Source of the DNA: Cellvibrionales bacterium UBA1969
GTDB lineage: Bacteria > Pseudomonadota > Gammaproteobacteria > Pseudomonadales > UBA7434
DNA length: 47,486 bases
Direction of reading: 5' to 3'
Assembly (NCBI GenBank): GCA_002339085.1
Contig: DDDX01000057.1
Coordinates: 1 to 47,486 of the forward strand
Shown: piece after piece, positions 35,984 to 45,500 of the stretch
Numbering within the stretch: position 1 is the first letter of the stretch
Layout of the letters: each line of letters begins with the position of its first letter
The notes under the pieces: model-generated
What the model was told of the DNA's origin: nothing
Seen by the model: only the letters and a program-made list of their open reading frames with translations
Database searches by the model: none
Translations under genes and position numbers: made by a program

Positions 35984-37462
35984 ATGAACGATATAACCAT
36001 ACAAACTGGATCTGAAAAACTTTCTGTTATTGAAAAAGTAGGCTATAGCTTGGGTGACCTGGCTGCTAACTTGATTTTTCAAACCTTCGTGACATTTATT
36101 GCGTTTTTCTACACAGACGTTTATCAAATTCCGACAGATAAAGCGACGTTAATTATTTTCACTGGCGGCATGGTCGGTGCATTTTTCAGTCCTGTCATGG
36201 GCATTATTGCTGACCGAACCAGTACTCGCTGGGGACGCTATCGACCCTGGATTTTATGGACATCAATCCCCTTTGGCGCGTTAACTATTTTGGCCTTTAG
36301 CACGCCTGATCTAGGTGCAGATGGCAAAGTCATTTATGCCTTTGTCACCTACATCGCATTAGTCGTTATTTACTCAGCCAATAACCTGCCGTACTCGGCA
36401 CTCAGTGGTGTGATTACAGGCAACATGGCTGAACGAAACAGTATGTCGTCATACCGTTTTGTAGCGGTCACTATTGCGCAATTTATTATTCAGGTTTTAC
36501 TACTGCCTTTAGTACTGATCCTTGGGGGTGGCGACAAAGCGCTTGGCTTTGAAAACGCAATGATGTTTTTCTCTAGTATTGGCATTATCTTCTTTATCAT
36601 CACCTTCATTACCACGAGAGAACGTGTAATCACCACTGAAGAGCAACAATCATCTGTCATGCAAGACATAACCGATTTGTTCAAGAGTAAGCCATGGATA
36701 ATCATGTTAACGGTGACGATTTTCTTATTTATCACACTTTCACTCAAAGGTGGAATGTATATTTACTATTTTCAAAATTATGTCAGCGAAGTACATTTGG
36801 CAGAATTCCAAAATGATATCGGCTTTAACAGCATGATTGCAGGGCTGAACAATTTACTAAGTAATGCTGGTCTAACAGAATTTCTCTGGCCGAAAGATGT
36901 GGCGATCTCAGGCAATAGTATTTTTAACGCCTGCGGCATCATTTTCATGCTGGTTGGCATTGGCCTTTCTAAGCCATTAGCTGATAAATACGGCAAGCGA
37001 GATGTCTTCAACTCAGCCTTATTTGCCTCAACGCTATTTATTATGTTTTTCTATTTTTACCCGCCAGAATCGATTAGCTTAATGTTTAGCTCTCAAATTG
37101 CGCACGGTTTTTTCTACGGTATTACTATTCCAATTTTATGGGCCATGATTGCCGATGTTGCGGATTACTCTGAATGGAAAAACAAACGTCGAGCAACCGC
37201 TATCGTCTTTTCTGCCATGCTGTTTGGCCTAAAATCAGGTCTGGCCATAGGCGGCTCATTAGTCGCAGGTATCTTAGCTAATTATAATTACGATGCCAGC
37301 TTAGCAACACAAACTCCAGAAACAGTTGAAGGCATTAAATTTGCTGTTAGCATCTATGCCGCCATACCCTTCTTAATAGCTTGCGCCAGCCTGCTGTTCT
37401 ATGAAATCAATAAAGCTATGGAAGTTGAGATTGAATCGGACCTTAGGGCCTTCAGAAGCTAA
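35984..37462 (+). CDS. GPH-family sugar:cation symporter
   Basis: A permease of about 492 residues of the glycoside-pentoside-hexuronide family (major facilitator superfamily), with twelve membrane segments. Family motifs are KVGYSLGDLAANLIFQ, ADRTSTRWGRYRPWILW and the segment NNLPYSALSGVI; IADVADYSEWKNKRRATA lies in the C half. It should import mono- or oligosaccharides (often xylosides or uronides) from the periplasm with Na+ or H+. The frame extends to a TTG at 35927; I chose the ATG at 35984 since the upstream residues are not family-like, though the ribosome binding site is weak. The next gene, 55 bp downstream, is the GH43 enzyme, suggesting that the imported sugar is its substrate. Confidence 0.93.
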   Translation: MNDITIQTGSEKLSVIEKVGYSLGDLAANLIFQTFVTFIAFFYTDVYQIPTDKATLIIFTGGMVGAFFSPVMGIIADRTSTRWGRYRPWILWTSIPFGALTILAFSTPDLGADGKVIYAFVTYIALVVIYSANNLPYSALSGVITGNMAERNSMSSYRFVAVTIAQFIIQVLLLPLVLILGGGDKALGFENAMMFFSSIGIIFFIITFITTRERVITTEEQQSSVMQDITDLFKSKPWIIMLTVTIFLFITLSLKGGMYIYYFQNYVSEVHLAEFQNDIGFNSMIAGLNNLLSNAGLTEFLWPKDVAISGNSIFNACGIIFMLVGIGLSKPLADKYGKRDVFNSALFASTLFIMFFYFYPPESISLMFSSQIAHGFFYGITIPILWAMIADVADYSEWKNKRRATAIVFSAMLFGLKSGLAIGGSLVAGILANYNYDASLATQTPETVEGIKFAVSIYAAIPFLIACASLLFYEINKAMEVEIESDLRAFRS

Positions 37463-37517
37463 CTTAAAGGCACCATTCAAAACAAAAAAATTATCAAATT
37501 TATTCTTAGGAGTTTTC

Positions 37518-38585
37518 ATGGCTAACAGTTCTGAACATGAACCCAGTTCCAAGGGCACTGAACTCAGTGATGCTGAACAAAAACAGCAGGAAGATTTACT
37601 CAAAGCTGCTTCAATGCAAGGCAAAGACCAAGCTTTAGTCACTAACATCTATACAGCAGACCCCTCCGCTCATGTGTTTGAAGGGAAAATCTATATATAC
37701 CCTTCACATGACATAGAATCAGAGGCAAGCACCAATGATGATGGCGATCAGTTTGCTATGCGGGACTACCATGTTCTGTCTGTGGATAGTGACACAGGAC
37801 AAGCAACCGACCACGGCATTGCATTAGTCGTTGATGATATTCCATGGGCCAGCAAACAACTCTGGGCACCTGACGCAGCCTACAAAAATGGACAATACTA
37901 CTTTTATTTCCCCGCTCGTGATCACCAAGGTATTTTTCGTATTGGCGTGGCAGTCAGCGACAAGCCCGCCGGCCCTTTTAAAGCTGAAGAAGACTATATG
38001 GCTGGCACTTACAGTATTGATCCTGCTGTGTTTGAAGACCATGACGGCGCATTTTATATGTACTGGGGTGGCATTTGGGGCGGTCAATTACAAAACTGGC
38101 GTGACGGCGCATTTGACGCCGAAAACGTTTATCCAGCAGACGACCAACCAGCGTACCCGCCTCGCGTGGCTAAATTATCGGAAGACATGTTATCACTGGC
38201 TGAAACACCCAAAGATATTTTAATCTATGACGAAAATGGACAGCTATTAACAGCTGGGGATACCGAAAGACGTTTTTTCGAAGCATCTTGGCTGCACCAG
38301 CACCAAAGCAAATACTACTTCTCTTATTCAACCGGTGATACACATAAAATCGTTTATGCTACGGGTGATAACCCCTATGGGCCATTCACATATCAGGGTG
38401 TAATTTTGAACCCAGTTCTTGGCTGGACTAACCATCACTCTATTACCCAATACCAAGGCAAGTGGTATTTATTTTATCATGACAGTAGCCTATCCGATGG
38501 ACAAACTCATTTACGCTGCGTAAAAATGTGCGAGCTAGTCCATGATGAAAGTGGAAATATTACTACAATAGATGCTTACCTTTGA
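37518..38585 (+). CDS. Glycoside hydrolase family 43, cytoplasmic
   Basis: A five-bladed beta-propeller glycosidase of about 355 residues. The three catalytic acids can be assigned: base Asp48 in TADPSAHVFEGK, pKa-modulating Asp168 in YSIDPAVFEDHDG, and acid Glu255 in RRFFEASWLH; the metal-site His region TNHHSITQYQGKWYLFYHD is also present. GH43 enzymes are mainly beta-xylosidases and alpha-arabinofuranosidases. There is no signal peptide; the first 40 residues are polar and charged. The frame opens at 37401 inside the symporter gene, but AGGAG lies 6 bases before the ATG at 37518. With the symporter it forms an import-and-cleave pair for a pentose-containing oligosaccharide; the exact sugar is inference. 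Confidence 0.92.
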   Translation: MANSSEHEPSSKGTELSDAEQKQQEDLLKAASMQGKDQALVTNIYTADPSAHVFEGKIYIYPSHDIESEASTNDDGDQFAMRDYHVLSVDSDTGQATDHGIALVVDDIPWASKQLWAPDAAYKNGQYYFYFPARDHQGIFRIGVAVSDKPAGPFKAEEDYMAGTYSIDPAVFEDHDGAFYMYWGGIWGGQLQNWRDGAFDAENVYPADDQPAYPPRVAKLSEDMLSLAETPKDILIYDENGQLLTAGDTERRFFEASWLHQHQSKYYFSYSTGDTHKIVYATGDNPYGPFTYQGVILNPVLGWTNHHSITQYQGKWYLFYHDSSLSDGQTHLRCVKMCELVHDESGNITTIDAYL

Positions 38586-38641
38586 TCTCAACAGATAAAT
38601 AAACGGGCTGTCGTTATCTATCAATAAGCAGTGAATCCAGC

Positions 38642-38695
38642 AAAAAAAAAAGACCTTGAAGAAAGCGTCATTACTTTCATCCAAGGTCTTTTTTT
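38642..38695. terminator. Bidirectional rho-independent terminator
   Basis: Outer stem AGACCTTG (38651-38658) / CAAGGTCT (38682-38689), inner stem GAAAG / CTTTC, a T run of seven on the + strand and ten A on the other side. It serves both the GH43 gene and the convergent EF-hand gene. Confidence 0.88.
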
Positions 38696-38707
38696 GCTAA
38701 TCGTTAC

Positions 38708-39013
38708 TTATCGACCAGCAACAAACTCCTTTAAAGAAACCTCTTGATTACCGTCAATATCCTTTTTGTTGAATTGATTTCTATTCACTCTGACACGCTT
38801 TGCCTCATCAGCCCACGAATCATCGCCTTGAGCAACACGCTTATCCATCCACATGTTAGAGTTCTCTCTAAATTCAACTATATCTAAACTTCCATCATTA
38901 TTGGCATCCAACTTCTTAAATTGCTTAGTGTAGTAAGAATTACCTGCTGCGACAGAAGAACTCAGCACTAAAACTGAAACGCCAGCAGTTATTTTTAAAA
39001 TGATTGTTTTCAT
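38708..39013 (-). CDS. Exported EF-hand calcium-binding protein
   Basis: A 101-residue protein with signal peptide at residues 1-23 (cleavage near VAAG). Two EF-hand loops are seen: residues 36-47 DANNDGSLDIVE, a canonical loop, and residues 85-96 DIDGNQEVSLKE, where the usual Gly at position 6 is Gln. It should bind Ca2+ in the periplasm or outside the cell. It is convergent with the GH43 gene and its upstream region holds a TGATACA repeat (162-178 bp before its start), which ties it to the sugar locus. Its partner is unknown; a Ca2+ carrier or a docking protein for gelled polysaccharide is possible. Confidence 0.85.
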   Translation of the reverse strand: MKTIILKITAGVSVLVLSSSVAAGNSYYTKQFKKLDANNDGSLDIVEFRENSNMWMDKRVAQGDDSWADEAKRVRVNRNQFNKKDIDGNQEVSLKEFVAGR

Positions 39014-39174
39014 AAGTCTTACCTTTTCGTTTTGAGGAATTTATTAGTAAGGAAAAAACTTCCTTTTGAGTCAAAGAATGTATAAATCATCTTCATAATA
39101 ACACTATATAGAAAGTTAAATAAAATATTTTTACCTGAAAAAAACTTTCACCCACCATTAAAAAGAACAAAAGC

Positions 39175-39191
39175 TGATACAGTTTGATACA
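39175..39191 (+). promoter_or_regulatory. TGATACA direct repeat, site 2
   Basis: TGATACA-GTT-TGATACA, the same spacing as site 1, in the 422-bp region between the EF-hand gene and the response regulator gene (245 bp ahead). It could control the EF-hand gene, or autoregulate the two-component system. Nothing else gene-like was seen in 39014-39435. Confidence 0.7.
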
Positions 39192-39435
39192 AAAGTAACG
39201 CCGCGAGACCAACCGTCTAATAGCACTAGATTGAATCACTCTGACGCAAAGATAACTTGATAAATAAGCAGTCATACCCAATGCTTTATCAAAAAACCCC
39301 GACCAAGCTATATTTTTAATAAATCTTGAACTTTAGCACCTATTGGAAAGTAGCTAATGTTGACGGATGGCCAACAGTCCAGTTAAATGGCTTCTTGTAA
39401 TTAATTATATTCATGATCAATCATAGGACAGCAGA

Positions 39436-40161
39436 ATGAGTCATGTACTTTTGGTCGATGACGACCCAGACATCATCCAACCTTTAAAGCGCTTCTTGTG
39501 CGATCATGGACTTCGCGTTAGCACCGCTGATTGCGGAAGGAATATGCGAAAAACACTAGAAAACAGTGCGATAGATATTATTTTACTCGATGTGATGATG
39601 CCAGGGGAAGACGGGTTAATGCTTTGTCGCTACGTACAAGAAAAGTACAACATCCCTGTCATTTTATTGACCGCACTCTCTGATGACGACGATAAAGTTG
39701 TCGGTTTAGAAATGGGAGCTGACGACTATATCAGCAAGCCTTTTAACGCCCGCGTCTTACTGGCCCGCCTTAAGGCTGTTTTACGTCGCTGTGACAACGA
39801 ACCAACTGAGCCTGCAGAAGAAGCAGAAGTGGTATCAATGAGCTTTGGTAATTGGTCGCTCGATGTATATCAACGCGAAATCATCGACCAAGATAATGTC
39901 GCTGTTGCATTGAGCGCTGCGGAGTACCGACTCTTGCAAGTTTTCCTACAGCGACCACAAAGAACGCTTTCACGAGACCAACTCTTAGATTTAACACACG
40001 GACGAGAAGCTAAAGCCTATGACCGCAGTATTGACAACCTCATCAGCCGCCTGCGTCGTAAAGTTGAGGCGGACACCACCAACCCAAAAATCATTAAAAC
40101 CGTAAGAGGCGGAGGCTACACACTAGCCATACCAGTGACAAAAAAATTTAAAAATGCCTAA
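39436..40161 (+). CDS. OmpR-family response regulator of the sugar locus
   Basis: A 241-residue regulator: receiver domain with acidic pocket DDD at residues 8-10, phospho-acceptor Asp52 (ILLDVMMPGEDG) and Lys in YISKPFNARVLLARLK, then a winged-helix domain from about residue 132 ending KTVRGGGYTLA. AGGA lies 7 bases before the ATG. It overlaps the kinase gene by 8 bp, so the pair is coupled. The three TGATACA direct repeats around it are the obvious candidate targets. Many polysaccharide loci use HTCS, AraC or LacI regulators; an OmpR/EnvZ-like pair is less usual. Confidence 0.94.
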   Translation: MSHVLLVDDDPDIIQPLKRFLCDHGLRVSTADCGRNMRKTLENSAIDIILLDVMMPGEDGLMLCRYVQEKYNIPVILLTALSDDDDKVVGLEMGADDYISKPFNARVLLARLKAVLRRCDNEPTEPAEEAEVVSMSFGNWSLDVYQREIIDQDNVAVALSAAEYRLLQVFLQRPQRTLSRDQLLDLTHGREAKAYDRSIDNLISRLRRKVEADTTNPKIIKTVRGGGYTLAIPVTKKFKNA

Positions 40162-41536
40162 AAAACTTGCCGGCCAAATCATCTCGCTGATTTTATTTAT
40201 GCTACTCAGCATAAACATATTAATATTTTTCTTTTTCTTCATATTGACTGATTTTCATGAAGAACTAGAAAACCGCATCAATAACGGCACCTATATTGAC
40301 CAAATGGCAGACGCCATTAATATCATTGAAAATAGTCAGTTTCAAGACGACTTTTCACTTAGCTCATTTCGAGTAAAGTTTTATGTCATCAACACACCAC
40401 TCTTTAACAGTGAAGCACTCACGACTTTCAACCAAACTTTAAGTCAAAATCTTAAAGCCAAAATTGGTAACAAATATCCCAATGCTGCGATGCAACAGCT
40501 TTACACCCCGCAGTCTAGAATAAGTGCCGCATTAAAACATTTTATCGAATATGTTGGTCGCATCAATACCGATGAAACGAAGACCTATTCTCCTTCAGTT
40601 ATCTTGCAGTCACAAGTTCAACTTACTAATGGTCAATGGGTTGTTATGTTGATTTTAGACATTTATCCTTTCCCTGAATGGATAGCTGAAACTTTAAAGC
40701 CGCTATTACTTTTCTCAATTATTTTTATTCTATTTTCAATTATTATCGTCCTTGGTATCACGAGTCCACTTAATGAATTAGCTAAAAAGGCCAATAAATT
40801 AGGTATTGGCGAAAAAATTGACGAAATTAAGTTAAGAGGGCCAATGGATGTTCAAAATGTAATTGTCGCTTTTAACAATATGCTTAAGCGTATTACTAAT
40901 GTTAATGACCACAGAGCAAGAGCACTTGCTGCCATTTCTCATGATATTCGAACCCCCCTAACCTCCATGCGATTGCAGGCGGAATTTATTGAAGAGAAAG
41001 ATATTCAAGAGGATATTTTCAAAAAAATAGACGAAATGGAACAGATTTGTGAAGCAACAATAACCTTTGCACTACAGGATTCATGGGCAGAAAAAACTAG
41101 AGTTTTTGATATTGTCTCGCTCACTGATTCGCTCTGCTCTGACCTTGCTGAACAAGGTCTAAATGTCTATTTTGAATTAAGCAATAAAATTAAATTTTCC
41201 GGCAGACCCATTGCCTTAAAAAGAGCCATCACCAATTTAATCAAAAACGGTGTTGAATACGGTAATAGTGCTCATGTCTCAATCGTCAACAAAAAAGACG
41301 TCATCGAAATTCATATACTCGATAATGGCAGTGGTATACCTGCTGATAAAATGGAAGATTTGTTTGCGCCCTTTGAACGACTGGAAAGCTCAAGAAATAG
41401 GGACTCTGGGGGACTGGGATTAGGCATGGCCATCGCCCGTTCGGTTGTGCGCTCGCATGGCGGTGAAATTGAACTGGTCAATATTGAAGGTCGAGGTCTC
41501 GATGCGGTAATCGTACTGCCACTTACACCGGCTTAA
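40154..41536 (+). CDS. EnvZ-like sensor histidine kinase of the sugar locus
   Basis: A 460-residue inner-membrane kinase: membrane segment at about 10-32, a periplasmic sensor of about 145 residues (no known ligand domain recognised), second membrane segment at about 184-201, HAMP, then phospho-acceptor His263 in AISHDIRTPLTSMR, N box NLIKNGVEYG, G1 DNGSGIP, F box and G2 GLGLGMAIA. All catalytic parts are intact; note Asn-Gly-Val-Glu in the N box where Asn-Ala is common. It likely senses a sugar product or envelope change during polysaccharide use. Its stop overlaps the convergent GspG-like gene by 4 bp. Confidence 0.93.
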   Translation: MPKKLAGQIISLILFMLLSINILIFFFFFILTDFHEELENRINNGTYIDQMADAINIIENSQFQDDFSLSSFRVKFYVINTPLFNSEALTTFNQTLSQNLKAKIGNKYPNAAMQQLYTPQSRISAALKHFIEYVGRINTDETKTYSPSVILQSQVQLTNGQWVVMLILDIYPFPEWIAETLKPLLLFSIIFILFSIIIVLGITSPLNELAKKANKLGIGEKIDEIKLRGPMDVQNVIVAFNNMLKRITNVNDHRARALAAISHDIRTPLTSMRLQAEFIEEKDIQEDIFKKIDEMEQICEATITFALQDSWAEKTRVFDIVSLTDSLCSDLAEQGLNVYFELSNKIKFSGRPIALKRAITNLIKNGVEYGNSAHVSIVNKKDVIEIHILDNGSGIPADKMEDLFAPFERLESSRNRDSGGLGLGMAIARSVVRSHGGEIELVNIEGRGLDAVIVLPLTPA

Positions 41537-41940
41537 TACACTAAATCCCAATTGGTATTATTATCATAGTCCCTTCGGTCTTGATCACCACCCACTGCAC
41601 CATCTGAACCGAGCGTATAAATGCGATAAGTCTCATTGCTCTGTGAATAATCATAGAGGTATTCATTGCCCCAGATGTCTAACGGTGTTTTACTTAAATA
41701 AACACTCGTCAGTTGTGATATATCATTGGGGTAAAAACCCAGATCTTTTTTATACTCTTCTAGAACCGTAATCACGCTTTGCATACTTAATCGAGATTTA
41801 ATAATATTTTCATGCCGGATTGACGCAGATTCATTGTAGGTAATTAAGATCAACGTCAGAATAGCTACGATAAAAAGGCTTACGGCCGCCGTTAATGAGA
41901 CTTTTGAAGCGATATTAACAACCGGCGATAAATTTGACAT
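41533..41940 (-). CDS. GspG-like pseudopilin C-terminal domain protein
   Basis: A protein of about 135 residues. The C-terminal half matches the major type II pseudopilin GspG: YKKDLGFYPNDISQL, SKTPLDIWGNEYLYDY, YTLGSDGAVGG and a terminal DNNTNWDLVY, with Asp residues typical of its Ca2+ site. The N-terminus is not a class III prepilin: there is no G-F-T-L-I-E cleavage motif; instead one membrane segment lies near residues 15-38. It may be a membrane-anchored single protein rather than a pilus subunit. The frame extends to 41985; I chose the ATG at 41940, with GGAGG 11 bases upstream. No other secretion genes are nearby. Confidence 0.82.
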   Translation of the reverse strand: MSNLSPVVNIASKVSLTAAVSLFIVAILTLILITYNESASIRHENIIKSRLSMQSVITVLEEYKKDLGFYPNDISQLTSVYLSKTPLDIWGNEYLYDYSQSNETYRIYTLGSDGAVGGDQDRRDYDNNTNWDLVY

Positions 41941-42400
41941 ATAAAACGAAACCTCCACATTACTTATTGATAAATCTAACAACATTCAACCATAAACGTG
42001 AGTCATCTACTCATGGTAAGCCAGCCAGTTTCCAAGTACTCAGCAGACAACTACAAATCAATATATCTTAATACAAAGCACTCAGCCAGACTATAAGTCA
42101 ACATCCTACGGATAATCCTATAACATTGCACAATTTCTTAAATCCTCCCCCCGCTTCAGCAACTATCTGGCTGATTAAAAAAAGACCATTAACAATACTT
42201 TAACCCAAATAATTGACGGTTGATTTGGAAGACGGTTTATCGATAATAAATTTTCTTAAAAATAGACGAAAAGGTGTTTGTTAATCTAGCAAAGAAGAGC
42301 TCTGATCAATTTATAGTGGGCGTCTAAGCCCTTGGAAAACCGCCGATTATATGGATTCTTAGCGATCACAAAACACCAAATCATTATGAATAAACAGTTT

Positions 42401-42417
42401 TGTATCAGTTTGTATCA
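42401..42417 (-). promoter_or_regulatory. TGATACA direct repeat, site 3 (reverse orientation)
   Basis: On the + strand TGTATCA-GTT-TGTATCA, i.e. TGATACA-AAC-TGATACA on the - strand, same 10-bp period, 124 bp before the TonB receptor start. A single TGATACC follows at 42429-42435 on the + strand. The 600-bp region 41941-42540 otherwise shows no gene. Confidence 0.7.
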
Positions 42418-42487
42418 AAATAATTAAATGATACCCACGGTTACCGGTTTAATCCTCATCAAAACCCCCGCCTGTGGTAACTTACCT

Positions 42488-42512
42488 AACAGTTTGTCTG
42501 GACTGTTTTTTT
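42488..42512 (+). promoter_or_regulatory. Weak hairpin plus T run in the TonB receptor leader
   Basis: AACAGT-N8-ACTGTT followed by a T run ending at 42512, 28 bases before the receptor start. It resembles a weak intrinsic terminator and could act in attenuation. The stem is short and AT-rich, so chance is possible. Confidence 0.3.
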
Positions 42513-42540
42513 CAGCATAAATATGCACCTTAGGAGCAAA

Positions 42541-45500
42541 ATGTTTCAATTATCAACTAATAACATTAAAGAAAATAACGCCTCAAATTCTTCGTGGTTG
42601 ACCAGCCTATCGATATTATTAATCTTGACCAGCTTGACAGCACCATCAACACTCGCCCAAGAGAAAGCGACTTCTGATCGCAATCAAGAAGAACAAATTC
42701 AAGAAGTGGTGGTTGAGATTGGTATTTTGGGCAGCATTCTTCGCTCTTTGCGCAGTAAACGCAATGCCGATCAAATTAAGGATGTCATTAGTGCCGAAGA
42801 TATTGGTAAATTACCTGATCAAAATGTTGCCGAAGCACTGCAGAGAATAACTGGCGTTCAAATTGGTCGTGATTTTGGTGAAGGTAACGAAGTTGCAGTG
42901 CGTGGCTTTTCGCAAAATCGTGTTGAAATAAATGGACAAAGTACCATGGGAGCTGATTCAGAACTTCGCGGTATCAACTTTAACGATTTAGCGCCCGATG
43001 CATTTAAGAGCATCGAAGTCATAAAAACCCCTACCGCCAGCATGTCTGAAGGCTCATTAGGCGGCACAATTCGGTTAAATACTCGGCGTGCTTTTGACTC
43101 CCGAGGCATGGTTCGCAGTGGTCGAATTCAATTCGAGAAAGCTGAACTGGTTAGAAGAGATAATGAAGACCGTCCCATAAAAGATTTCTTTGACGTTTCG
43201 CCTATGCTGTCTGCTTTTTTTAGTAATCGCTGGGACACAGCTTTTGGCGAAATGGGGCTCACTACTAACTTCACTTACCACGACCAAAGGCGCGCTAAAG
43301 ATATGTATGAAGTTCGCTGGAAGGAATACGATGTCACAATACGTGATAAGTTGTACTCATTTGGACAAATAGATAGCATGGATAACCCTACCACGCCTGA
43401 AAATGAGGGTTGTGCGAATGGGCAAGGAGGCCTTCAGAATCCCGCGGCTTATAATAACTTCTGTCAAGACTTATTTAGAGCGGTACTCGATGAGAATGGC
43501 TCGCCAATATCAGGAATTGGCAATGGCGATAAGATTTTTGCGCCACAGCAAATTAAGTTTACCACTAACGATCGCCAACAAGAGCGAATAGGAATTACAT
43601 CAGGCCTTCAATGGCAGCCTTCAGACAGCCTGGAACTCTACCTTGACTTCAACTATAACGAATTTGATATTCAAACCGCTAGCAATACTGTCCAAGCCAC
43701 AATGAATATTCAACGCTCTGATTTTATCTATGAAGATGGCTCAAGAGAAAAGTTGTTGAATGACAATACTCAATACCGTGATGCAGTTATCGATCCCGCT
43801 ACCAATACCCTGACTGCCGCCAAGGTTTCAAAAGCTAATGCTGTGAGTAATGGCTGGGCGCAGGTATCAGAAAGAACGACCTGGGGGGCAACACTTGGCG
43901 GCGAATTTTTTACTGGTAACTGGACTGTCAAATCAGCATTGGGACATTCTGTGGGGAAAGAAGACTTTTTAAATGCTTTCTTTTCAACCAATATTGAAAG
44001 CACCTGCAGCTACAACCGAGTGCCAATATCTTATAATGTTGGAAACTCAGACGTACCTGAATTGAAATTTTATGATTGTGTAGATCTTGATGGCAATGAG
44101 GTACTTGATGGCTCTTGGACCAACGTGACCTCAGGCATAAACACACTCGCTGAATTAGACCTATTAGACAAAGCAAACTACAAAATAACTGAATATTCAG
44201 GACTAGGGCTTCAAAGCGGCAATAAAGAAAATGAAAACTTAGAATTTAAAACCGATATTAAATATCAATTTGATGGCGAACATCTAGCTTCAATAAAATT
44301 TGGCTTTCGCGCAACAAAACGAACTGCAGACCGATTAAAGTATGTACCCAATTCACGCTATAGGAATCCAAAAAGTGGAAAAATTAAATTAAAAATGAAC
44401 GGACCTAATCTTCTTGAGGATTTGGATATTCCGTTGGCTATAAGTAATGCTCATGGTTCATACTCATTAGCTGATGACGTATTAGATCTCTCAGACCCAA
44501 CTAAAAACTCATATGACCCTGACTCGCCTTTTTTCAATTTAACGGCCGAAACAATACAGGCACGTTGTAAAGATCAAGACGGTAATGGAGAATTAAATCT
44601 CAGCGAGCTCAATCATGGCACTTGCAGAGTCGGTAAAGATTTTTATCTTGCTAACTACCCCACTCTCAGCAATCGGATGGTCCCTTTCCCAACTGATTTT
44701 TTAAATGATTTTTCGGGAGGTCCTTACTCCTTTTTAGGCCCCTTCAATGACGACTTCTGGACCAACCCTGAACTCGCCACAAAATTGTGGGGCTTTGATA
44801 TTACCAATATTGGTGATCGCGCTGGCGGTGCCCATATGGTTGAGCAATTTGGTTACACTTATAATATCGAGGAACAAACACGCGCCTATTATGTGCAATT
44901 GAATTTTGATGGCTATCTGGGATATTTCCCCTACGCCGGAAACTTTGGGATTCGGCATATCGATACAGGAGTTGAAGCCGGCTCCTACCCAAGAACCGGT
45001 GGTAACGAAAGGCCATGGATTAAAGAAAGCAATGATTACAGTGACACACTTTTCAGTGGTAATATTGGCTTTGCTATAACTGATGATAAATTGCTACGGT
45101 TTTCAATTGCTGATGTTATGGCTCGTCCTTCAATGTACCAACTCAGTTCCGCGTTCAATTACAACACAGGTGATCTGACCGGGAGAGCGGGCAACCCTTA
45201 TGCCGAACCGTTCCGCGCTAGGCAATACGATATTTCTTTTGAATGGTACGCCAGCGGCACAGAATACCTAAGCTTTGCATTATTTAAAAAGGACATTGAA
45301 AGCTTTATAGTCTCTAAATCCCAACAGTTTGTTATTGAAAATGACTGGGGCGAAGACAATGTTTACGACATTGCCATGCCCGTCACCTTAGATGATGGCA
45401 CCGTTAAAGGCTTAGAAATAGGCTTCACAAAAACATTCGGTTTCTTAGGTTATAAGTACGAAGGCATGGGCATTACCGCCTCGTACACTTACGCCGATAG

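Noticed and set aside
42015..42098. 27-codon ORF upstream of the TonB receptor
   Set aside because: No ribosome binding site, random-looking composition, and far from other genes of its strand.
42036..42103. Imperfect direct repeat CTCAGC(C)AGAC in the region upstream of the TonB receptor
   Set aside because: Only two loosely similar copies, consistent with chance.
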